From Conus ventricosus (Eukaryota > Mollusca > Gastropoda > Neogastropoda > Conidae): 64,000 bases of DNA. The stretch spans positions 67,333,402 to 67,397,401 of the forward strand of contig CM031616.1 in NCBI GenBank assembly GCA_018398815.1, given 5' to 3'. Position numbers and translations under genes: made by a program. The stretch's first letter is position 1, and each line of letters begins with the position of its first letter. Positions 44,700 to 55,600 of the stretch are shown here, piece after piece. The notes below the pieces were generated by a model. The model did not search any database and was not told the DNA's origin. It worked only from the letters and a program-made list of their open reading frames with translations.

Positions 44700-44995
44700 A
44701 GGTATGGGACAAATGGTGCCACTTAGTTTTTAAGTGATAAATCTGTTCTTTGTTTTAAGTGGTAAATCTACAACTTTTTGAAACTCGTTTACAGATGCAA
44801 TTCTAAGGACAAATGGTGCCACTTAGTCTTAATTGGTAAATCTATACTTTGTTTAATGGGTAAATCTTCAACTTATTGAAACTCGTTTATAGGTGCAATT
44901 CTACGGGCAAATGGTGCCACTTAGTCTTAATTGGTAAATCTATACTTTAACAGGTAAATCTACAAATTATTGAAACTCGCATATAGATGCAATTC
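44700..44995. repeat. ~95-bp tandem repeat, three copies
   Basis: Units with ACAAATGGTGCCACTTAGT, GGTAAATCTA and TGAAACTCG.TTATAG, of about 100, 99 and 87 bp. Diverged by small indels. Confidence 0.85.
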
Positions 44996-45658
44996 TCTCG
45001 AAAATTCAGGCCTTCCCAGTGACCATACAGTTCAGCCACATTGGAATTCCCTTTTTTTTTTTCTTTTTTTTTTTTCCCATCTGAATCATTTAATTTTGGT
45101 CTTGTACATCTGGTACCTGTCAACAGGCTCTGGGTTCAGAGAGAAATGTATTTTATCATGGCTTGATCGTTGTTATCCACTGCGTCATTGCTTGCAAATG
45201 TTCGTCACATCAAGAAGGAATGTTAAATAAACTTACGCTGATGCATTTCTTCTGTTTAAATTGTTCTCCCATGTTTGTACAGTTTGTGATTTCCTTTGTG
45301 GGCATACTAAAGATGGACATTTAGATACGCTTATTGAAGCCCAAAGTGTTCTACAAATACATACAAAATGTGAAAAGAAGTAGTCAGGACAATTTACATG
45401 ACAGATTTTCAGCTCACAATTAAAGTTCATGTTTCAAATATAAAAAACATATGCGTGGACGATTCACATATGTCAGTCATGCATATTAAAACACCACTCG
45501 CACAGCATACTTCCATGCACACTGGTAACACACACACACAAAACACCCCCCTTTCTCCAACTCTCTCATTCACACACACACACACTCTCTCTCCCAACCT
45601 AACACAAACATAAGCACACTCAGAAACGGACACAAAGGCAGAAACAGAAAACCTATTT

Positions 45659-46238
45659 CAGGGTCTAGCATTGTAAGCCTTTCGGCGTATATACGCCGAT
45701 TCATAGACCCCCATACGCCGATTTCGAATGAGCGTACGCCGAAATCGTTTTTATCGCGAAAAAAAAAAAATTCGCATCCGGCGCGCTTCTTATTCGGTAC
45801 GCTGTCGCCTATTCCAAATCGGTCGGGTTCGCCGCCATCTTTGTACACTTTCCCTTGTTAACTTACAGCAGCGAGTATCATGGCGCGAAGAGTCGATGTT
45901 GTTCAACGCGGAAAGCCGTTTTCTGACCAAGGATGCCGCTACCAATGGAGATGGGACTGGCTTGATGCCGATTTTGTCATTTTCGACGACGACGGAAATG
46001 AAAAGAGCAAGTGCCAATATGGTGAATTTTTCAGGAAACCGACTTGTGCTGGCAAGGCCCATTGCACGTTGTGCGATAAGGAGATCGCGTACTCAAAGGT
46101 TTCGTTGCGCTGAAAAACCACTGCGAAACGGACATCCACAGAAAGAGGCTGAAGGAAAAAATCACTGTTTATCAGCCTAGGCGGCCCCAGGACCTCGGCC
46201 GAGTAAGCCTAAATCACTTTTTCCAATGCTAGGCTCTG
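45659..46238 (+). mobile_element. hAT-like element carrying a BED-module frame (580 bp)
   Basis: Termini CAGGGTCTAGCATTG and CAATGCTAGGCTCTG (13 of 15 inverse matches). The 6-bp duplication CTATTT is perfect on both sides (45653-45658 and 46239-46244). The interior has repeated ATACGCCGA motifs near the left end and a BED-type frame. The smallest and cleanest of the BED elements in this window. Confidence 0.87.
45880..46182 (+). pseudogene. BED-type finger frame within the 580-bp element
   Basis: ATG at 45880 begins MARRVDVVQRGKPF; WDWLDADFVIFDDDGNEK follows, then the finger AHCTLCDKEIAY. The frame shifts at about 46100, and LKNHCETDIHRKRLKEK supplies the two His. It stops soon after ITVYQPRR. 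Both Cys and both His are preserved but split by a 1-nt shift. No catalytic region. Confidence 0.65.
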
Positions 46239-46839
46239 CTATTTGAAAGCTTGCCTGAAAAGATGGATTTTCAAATTCAGTTTGAAGCGGAGAGAGCAGA
46301 GCAATGGAGGACAGAAGAAAGCAGTGGATTCCAGAATTGTTTGGCCGAAGCACAATGAGTGCATCCACCATGTTCTTTTCTTTTGAACATGGTGGGGGAG
46401 GGTTCTGGATGGAGCATAGGTTTAAGTCGCTCAAATAAATGAAGAGCCTTTTATGCAATGATCTGAAAGCATAGAGCGCCAAGTTTGTACTGAATTCTCT
46501 GTACGACTGGAAACCAATGAAGATCTTTCAAGTGGCTCCATGTGCGTGGCCTTGCAAGATCTGTGAATGATCCTGGCAGCAGCATTCCAGACCTGTTGGG
46601 AGTGGTTCTGCAAGCTTTAATGGATACTGGCTCCTAAGGAATTACAGATACCCGGTCTGGACAGGATGAAAGAACCTGCTAGCTGCGAGGAACTGGTGAA
46701 TGGACCGATGCCTCCGATTTCCATGAATGCTGTCCGACAGGTTTTCACAGCATGTTGCTTAATTAATGTTAATCTAATTAATGTTGAATTATCACAAACA
46801 GAAATTTTGATCTGTGCGAGAAAATTCAATGTCGTTTAG

Positions 46840-47290
46840 TGACATACCTGTCGGAAGAGAGGCAACCGTGCTTGTGGAAGCAACGTTGGAGAACCCGATA
46901 GCATAGTCACATTTCTTTTCTTTCTACACAGATGGTGGTTTGATCTGTGGACATATCTGCATTTCCTTTCTTCTCTCTCAGCACACATGTTTAAATTCGT
47001 TTCTTCTCTCTCAACACACACGTTTAGAAACAGTCAATTTAATTTTGTAATGTACCAAAACTATACAAAGTCAAAAGAAAGGGTCTATCGGGAGTACAGA
47101 TCTTGAGGAACGGACAAAAACATCAAATTAAAAAAATGAAATAAAAAGTAGGGTGGTGGAGGGGGGTACAAATCTCTTGCTATTTGTTTTAATATGAACA
47201 TGTGAGGTAAAAAGAAGAGGTGAGGGAGGGGGGGGGGGTACAAACCTCTTGCCGTTTGTTTTAATATGAACATGTGAGGTAAAAGAAGAG
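46840..47290. repeat. Two short tandem duplications
   Basis: 46921-47035: a unit with TTTCTTCTCTCTCAACACAC, about two and a half copies. 47150-47290: a 72-bp unit with GTTTTAATATGAACATGTGA, two copies with a G run. No genes seen. Confidence 0.75.
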
Positions 47291-49585
47291 AGGAGCTATA
47301 CTGGTACAGGAGGGTGCAGGTCGGAGCATTATGGTGATAAGCCTTTCCAAGGGTAAGGACGATAACGAAGAAAAGAAAGAAAATGTACACGTAGCCATCG
47401 ATCATGACCGACCTATTTTAAAAAAAGAAGAAAAAAGCTCCCAGACCTGCACATTTCCACACAATCATGCATGCATTCATTTGGCAGACAGACATGCATT
47501 CATTTGGCAGACAGACAGACAGACACACTAATTTGCTCAAGAAAGCCTGTGACGGTGTTGACTGGCAAGAACAGGTTTTGTTCTGAAATCATCGGTATCA
47601 AACAAAAATCTCACTAAAAGAATAATGAAAACAATCTCTTTTGCTGTATGAATAATACTCGAGTACACAACAACAGAGCAACACGGAGACGCAAGGTATC
47701 ATTAGCACTGACGATCATCTTCACGCAACACAAGACTTTGCTACCTCTGCAATAATAAATAGCACTGCCGATTGCAATGCAGTAATAGGTTCCAGATCGA
47801 GTGAGAGAACCGAGGTTGGCATGGCAAAACGACTCATGGGCACGGAACACTTTTAGCACACAGAGAACATTGCAGTCTAGTTTTGGCAATGGATGTTATA
47901 CACATGTGGAACAAAACCGATATGCACCAGGAAAATCGTATGAATCTAGTACCTAACACAGCGCTAGCGTTTCTTCAATGATCTCGTTTCACGATACGTT
48001 TTGACCTCTACTACATATATGCATGAAATGCTGTAGCAACAACACTTTTCTTTGATCACCAGAACCCACAATTACCCTTAGTTTCTTTTCTTTGAATTTG
48101 ATAAAAACACATGGCCTGACCAAATACCGATACAAACCTGGTTTCCTCACAAATTCAATACTATCAATGCACTCACACTTGAATTAAACAAATCAGCACC
48201 TGAAATTGGAAGCATTCACAGCAAAGCATAATGCTCAAAAACAAGCCTCTAACTAAACATTGTCATCTACGCCGTTTTCAACATCACATTTATGTCTCAT
48301 TCCACGTTCTCTACGATTATTTTGCTCGATTCTCGCCATATGTATAATACAAATGTTGAATTCACCTTTCAACATGCATTAATTGAGTGCATGTTGAAGT
48401 TAACATATCAAAATAATAAGCACAGTAAATACGAACCCAGAAATAAGTGGCATCTTTTGTTAATCTGTAATCAATGCAAACATCCTGACAAGTCCGTCAT
48501 AGTAATTTTTTTCTCCTTTCAATGGCCGACATGTTAAAAAAAATTACTTGCAAATCACGAAACAATTCTCTCCCATATCCTCTGTCTAAACAGCATTCTC
48601 CTTTTCCCACGGTTTTCCTGGCATTATTACCAATTTTACCGCAGAATAATGGCTACACCTAAATTTCCCACATTTTTTAAAAACGGTAAGAGAGAAGTTA
48701 GTAGCTAACCAGTTTCACAGTCCAGTTGACTAATAACCCTCCTGTGTTCCCACCCCCCCTCCCCCCCCCCCCCCCCCACCCATCTACCTACCACTTTTTT
48801 TAGGCCCTATCAAGCCATCACAAGGGCTGAAACTCCAACACCTCGCTCAAGCCGATACTCGTTTAAGACTGAAATCAGACGTGTTTAAAATACCCTGTCA
48901 TTCCACACTTGAAAATTTGGATCGGTTTCAGTACGGGGAGCCAGTTCTATTGCTCTGTACAAAGAAAATATGGCCGCAATATTGTCTTCTAATGAACTTA
49001 AATTTTATGATCAACTTTAAAAAGCCTTTTAGCGCCTTTTGGTTATTTTGCCCATTTTCACTGCTAATTTTGATTATGAACAGACCATCAATGTACAATC
49101 CAATACATGCATAATTCAACAATTCATGTAAGTAGATCATTGCATGACTAAAAAACCAGTAAATCGTGTATTTGACAGTGACAAGCCCAAAAATATCGTT
49201 TGATGAATAAAAATTTAAAAGTCGCAATTAAAAAAAAAAAAAGTCCTCATGGCGAAAGGCCAAAAGCACTGTCCAGTTTTCCTGTTCGGAAGGTCGTCCA
49301 CTGAGAGGCCGGCAGGATTTCCAGATAGCCTTTCACCTGACCTTTTTCTTTCTCCCACACACATCCACACAAAGCTCCTGGCACAGACACACACACACAG
49401 AAGCTATAGAAATGAAGCAGTAAAGAGTTGACAACGGTGCTGTTGGCCTGCACACAACACACCACTATAAAAATCTGCTTCTTTCCCACTCTTTCTTTGG
49501 TCTTTGAAATGGGCTGTAGAACTGGCTTCTGATGCAAGCAGCTCTGCCTCAGCATGAAGGACGGATACAGGAAGCGGGAGGGGGC
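47291..49585. other. Intergenic region before the calumenin 3' end
   Basis: No gene recognised. A C run lies at about 48756-48778. Part of this may be 3' UTR of the minus-strand calumenin gene; no convincing minus-strand AATAAA was found. Confidence 0.45.
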
Positions 49586-49689
49586 CCAGAACTCGTCATG
49601 CCGTGTTAGCGCTTCTCCCAAGTCGGTGGCCCGACTGCCCCCGAAAAGGTCTACTTGTCCAGAATTTCCTGGCGACTCAGTTTCCCCTC
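49586..49689 (-). CDS. CALU: Calumenin terminal exon E with frame break
   Basis: Acceptor cctttcag at 49690-49697. The direct frame reads [12 protein letters not shown] and then TAG at 49653-49651. One frame over, the conserved tail continues as [20 protein letters not shown] (family: [20 protein letters not shown]), but the codon after HDEF is TGG, not a stop, and the frame runs on. One missing base before the TAG and one near TGG would restore both, which suggests consensus deletions or a mutant allele. Confidence 0.85.
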
Positions 49690-52600
49690 CTGAAAGGACA
49701 CAGCCCAATCAGTTTGTGAACATCACGCACACACTTTGCCGTCAGGTTGATGCTGAAAACACTGGTATTCTCATGACTATAAAACCTTGTTCACATGCTT
49801 GGGAAAAAAGGGGATTTTTCATCAACACGTTCAGGTAACTTACTGGTGTGCGTGTATGAGAGAAGGGAGAGAGAGAGGAGGCTACACTGCCTCATAACAA
49901 AGTGCATTCTCCTTTGGCAAGTTTCATCTTGTTAAACAGAACTAAAACAGCCTGCGTAAATGCACACAGCCACAATTTTGGCATGTTACTATCTTGCAAA
50001 TATGAAGTTAAACACTTGAATGTAAACGATCCCTATCCGACTTCAGAGGAACAGTTTCATCCACGGGGGGGAAAATGTGAGGTTTGAGAAACCTATACAC
50101 AGGATCATACCCTAAACAGCTTTTGCAATTCCAAACACTTTTCCACCTGTTTTTTCTTACATCTAAACAAAAATTCACTTTTGGTGTTTTTACACCCTAT
50201 GACTGTGGCAGCTGGGCTCTTGAACAGTACATTTACCTTTAGACAGAAGCCGTCAGGGTTTTCGCATTTCTGCAATAAACGACCTATCAATTCCTGTTGA
50301 AACATGATCTTCCTAAAACTCCAAGGCCATCAATGCCTTTGTGGTGCCATGGAAGACTGATAATGTGTCGTTTTTTGCCCTGTTAGCGTAAACCTGGACA
50401 TCCAGATAACACATGCCACTCCTAAAGTCCAAAGAGGCTGAGTGTAAACTGGCCCCGATGTATTGCGAATACAGGACAGAACAAATACGCATTTATTTTC
50501 CCGTGTACTGTAAGCAAACTCATGTCACATTGTTTGTCTTTGGCTCGGGGCAACAGGAACCAGATTCATGTTTCAACATGATGGACAGGGACAAGAAATG
50601 CATGGAAGCGTCATTCACAAACGCAGTTGAAATTCTAACCTGGGTATTTTACACAGCACCTGTGCTGCTAATAGAAATGAGAGATTAAGAAACTTCTTTC
50701 CCCCCTTTAGCACAGACATTTTCTGCGGTGAAGCGGAACCGCAAAATGAAGTGGACCTTAGCAGGATTAATTCTGCCAAAAAAGGAAGGATCGGCAGCTC
50801 AGTTATAGATCATTCTGAGCGTTTCATTTGTAGACAGGCTTGTCCATGAATAATTCAAGGAGCCTGGTAAGGTCAGCTATAACCTTTTCAGTCCATTGTG
50901 CATCTATACAAGTTATGTCACTATACCTTGTATAAAGGTTAAAAATTACAGGTTAAAGTTCCTACAACCTACTGGCTGTAGGGACAGTGACCCGTCAGAG
51001 GTTCGCAGTGTCTAGGGTATGGCATGATGAAAGGTGGGAGCCCATCCCTCTCCTTCTGCTGCCTTTAACCCTCCCTGAACTGAATCAGTACCACAAAACT
51101 AATGCACAGAACATGAACACACACATAAAAACCCCATACAACTTCCATCTAAAATAAAGCGATTTAAAACCTCTGACCAGCCGACGTCCATTTGTCCATT
51201 GTTTTATCTCACCTGTTGAAACTGTTCAAGTCTAAATTGCATGAAAACTCTAGGTCAAAATTGGCAATGTCTTCATTCTGTGTTTAAGGAGTTTCATTTT
51301 GTCAAGTCTGTTCACACCTAAAAGGGTTTTTATAATCAGCTGAAATGTGATATTTCCTTATAAGTTTAGTTAAGATTTTTAAAAATTCATTTACCACACT
51401 AAATTGTTGTGCTTTTTTCCTCCTTTACATTAGATTAAAACTTGCATTACACTGAATGTGAAAAAAAATCTCTTGCACCATGTCACAATGTGAACATGTT
51501 TTCCAAGGTCAGGTCTTCATAATAATGTGCCAAGGACCGCCACACACAACACATGCATTCAGTTCTCTTATGAGTTACCCTACACACAGCAACTTTCTTA
51601 ATCAATGATGGCTAAGATTCTACTACAGTTGACTCATTTTTTTGTTCACTTCCTGACCCCTATACAGAGGCCTATCTAGTCAATGCCACATTCAGCTATG
51701 ACCTACTACCCGCATCATTCTGCAACAGCAGTCGTTTTGCCAAAGGGTGAAAGAAAGAAAATTTAAGCTGTACTTTTTTCATGGTGTAAAAACAATGTAG
51801 ATACTGCAGTTTGAGACGACAGACCGTGTACCCAGGAATAGAACTGATTACATACTTAAATTCCTCTCTCTCTGTCCGTCTGTCTCTTTCTTCAAAGTCC
51901 CCCCCCCCCCCCCCCCCTTTTTAATCTGGAAATGTGACCAAGTTGAATTTATTAACAATGAATATCAATCACATACATATGTAAATAGTATTTACGAATT
52001 TGTAAAGTAGCACTGAATTATCATTAGTATCAAACGGCAGACTCGATGTCTGCTATGGCGACATTGAACAACTTGTACACTGTACATGTGCCATGCCAGC
52101 CAAGGTACCATGTTTCTCATCCTTGTCATAAGTTTGTACTACAGTAAGAAAAAGAAGCCCTGGCTGCGCACACAGTCTAAACAGAAAGTCTAATAACTCC
52201 TTGTCTTTCCAATCAGCACATTTCCTGTGACAGAGTGTGTTGGAGTTCTCTCTACTGACCGCTTCCAAGTTCTGAACTAGAGACCAAGCCAATGAAGCAC
52301 AACGTTCAAGTTACCACTCTTTAACTTCAAGACTGAAGAGGTCGTAAATCTTCAGTACACAAGTATGAAAGTCCAGAGAATACGCCCTGTTGAATTCACC
52401 TTTGATTCACAGCATCCGTATTTTATACTTGAACGAAATCTTCATAACCAAAATATCTTTAGTTGGATGAATAACGGTGGCGTCTCCCCACACGACACTC
52501 ACTCAAACTGGCTCTACCACTTCCATGCAGTTATGTCAGTTACGACATACCAACACCTCTATTTGCCACTGGCAGTGTGTCAGATGTATTCTTCCCACAG

Positions 52601-55600
52601 AGATACCATTTCTAGATCATATATCAAGAATGCTATCCACTCTACCGCTATTAAACAAGTTTGAATTTCATCTTCACATTTTTTTCTTCTGTCCACTGAT
52701 GTTATATCTATGCAAACAGTTCTTGATTTTTCTTTCGTTTTTTTTTTCCTTTTCAAGTCGGCAAATACAGTGTGACTTGAGGGGAAATCACGGCCCCTTT
52801 AAATTCTACTCAACACGTTGAGCAATAACTATTGTCACCAGGGAACTGGATCACATCTGAAAACCACCGGAGTGGCTCGGAAGCGATTCTGATCGGAGTT
52901 TCTCTGTCAGGTGGCCTCTCAGCAACCTGATACTGACTGCTCCCTGTGGATTTTTTGGTGCTGGCATCTGCCTCAGCTGATCCTGAGGATGTGGGTGCAA
53001 GAATGTTCTTCCTAAAATACTGGTTCACTCAAAAACGAGGTCACCAGCGCGCATGTTAAAAAGTAAAATAAAATAACATAAAATAGAGCGACTCAGTCTG
53101 TTGGCCCCTGGAGCAAATTTGGCAACAAGGGGTCGCACTCGATATTCAAGAAGTTAAAAGCAATGGCCAAATTCAGGCCCAGGTAACGGTAAACTATCTG
53201 GGGAAGTTAAAATAGAAAATCGTCAATATGCAGATCTCAAAACTGTCGTATCAATTTGTTCTTTAAATGAGACTGCATTTGTGGCAATCTTGATGGCACC
53301 CGGGAGTGAGTTCCACAGCCGTACAGAACTAGGATAAAATGAATGTAAGTGGCTGTCAATATTTGATGCAGGTATGGTATAACATTGACCGCCACTCCTG
53401 GTGCTACTTTTATTCAATACTAGTTGTTCCATTGGAATATCAATTACTTTAGCTCTGCCTTTGAAGAAGATGTTTTGGGCAAATGTTGGGCAAGGGAGGA
53501 CTGTTAAAAACCAGAACACAAAGCAAAATCATCTGCAGTGTTTGAGCAAACAGTATCGGTCCAGCAACAGTACTGGTCCCACTGTTGACATAATTTCAAT
53601 TCCTGACAACTTAGATCAAGGGACAAACATCCAACCTTCCCAGGCAATCCATTTTTCATTTACTTTTGAAAGATCATTTAGAAGACTTTCATTTTAAAGA
53701 TCTTCATTTGGAATCCACACACAGCTTTTGCTGAATTTTCTATGCTAGAGCACTCATCTTATCCGTCATTAACTGCAGCTATTTCTAATGATTACTCTCA
53801 TTTTTAGAGACACTATTCTTACAAAATACAAGTTTTAAAAGCTACACATATCACTCTCTCAATAATGAACCCAAGTTTTTGCTGCACAAATTAATGATGT
53901 GAAAAACAAAAAATGCTCGTACATGTGATGATGAAGCAGCATACACGTTTTCATAATCAAGAAAGGATGACACTGGCTAATCCAAAAGATGAATATATGT
54001 CAGAAAAATGCGTACATCAGATTTATATTCTCCTCCTTTGAAGTAAATGTGACCTTTCTTCTTTTGTGCCCTCACTGCTTGCCAATATGCAGAACTGTTG
54101 AATTTACATAATTGATAGCCTCTGTCGATTTCACATTGTGAGGAAAATGACTGCCTTTTCCACGAAATAGAAACTTTGCCGAATAAGTGTAAAAGCTTTC
54201 AAAACTTGACTGTTTCACAGACTTGGCAGGTAATTCCACAAAACTGGCTGCCAATCATACGGAATAAGCAAACTCATCTTCTGAATCTAATCAACTACAC
54301 TAGTTCAGTACATGACACAAATGCACACTGACAAACACAAGCCTACAAACTTGACGATGTATTAGAATGCTAATATATTTACTGTTGTAAGGTGACTAAT
54401 ATTTTACAACATATGTCATCCAATGCTGGAATTTTTAAAAAAAGCTATTCTGAAAAAAAGACATCAAGCCAAGTGTTTAAAACTAATGAACAGTGAAATC
54501 AGCCTTGCTGTTTGGGCTCTAAGGAACAGTTTATTTTTGTTTTGTTTTTTTTGAGGATGACAAGGTCTGTGTTTCAGAGTTCAGGTTTTGTTGTTGTTTT
54601 TTTCCTGTTGGCACACACCTAGTATAGCAAAACATTTCACGTGAGCATCTGGGGCAGACCTGGCCACAACATACAGAAGTAGAGTGACTACCTTTCCCAA
54701 AGAGCGTATTCCTGAGACGGTGTCACCTCAGTCAAGTAGCTGACAGACTGCTTTCCAGATCTGGTTGGTTGCGTGTAAGGTGTTCACCGTTCCAAGAGCT
54801 ATGCAACAAGAGTCATGTGGTCTTTAACCAAGGATATATTCTAGGCATCAAGTCTCCCACTCGCAGGCTCTGACACTGGGAAAAGGAGTGACAATGAGAA
54901 AGAAGTTTGGCATTTGCTGGACGCCATTATCAGATTTCCACTTTCTCCTGTTTTTGCTTGGCAGCCTGGACGGGTTCACCCTGGTGCTGGTGATCTAGCC
55001 GGCAATGGTGTCATGTTCGCAAAAGTCACTCCGTCATTGTTCGGTCCAGTCGAACATTCATTCTCCTCCCCTGCTGCCTCTTCAAGTTCTTAATGTCTTA
55101 TTCAATTGTCTCTTACTTCTGAAGGTTAGCAAGTACTTGACTTATGTCATCACCAGCATCTTCAATCGCATCTGCATTTTGACTGATCAGTTCCTATATC
55201 AAACCCGATTTCTGAGAGAGAGAGAGAGACAGAGAGAGAGAGACTTTATTATGGCAGTCTACCAATAAAAAAAAAAGTTTCCTAGATGTAGTAGAAATTT
55301 CTGTCTTGGTAAATAATGCCAAACACCACATTCACTACAAACCATTAATCAACTATACTACATAAAACACATCGAGAACAACCTTTTTTTTTTTCATTAA
55401 ATATTTCATGACAAAGTCACTGATGAAAGCTGAGCATGCACTAAAATCTGCAGGAAACAACTACGACAAGCTGTGACTATTTTGCGAACGCATCAATAAC
55501 TCAGCAACTATCCCATGAACTAAACTGTTTCCTACAAAGCCACTGACCCTTTCCGACATGCAAAAAACACACACTATGTGTAAACAAGGAAGGCACACTC

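Noticed and set aside
48292..48537. 81-codon plus-strand frame in the intergenic region
   Set aside because: AT-rich, no motifs, no splice or promoter context; the same applies to other 60-80-codon frames at 47.3-56 kb.
49247..49585. Extension of the calumenin frame beyond HDEF (about 110 codons)
   Set aside because: No family member has such an extension; composition is that of untranslated sequence. A lost stop or assembly error is more likely.
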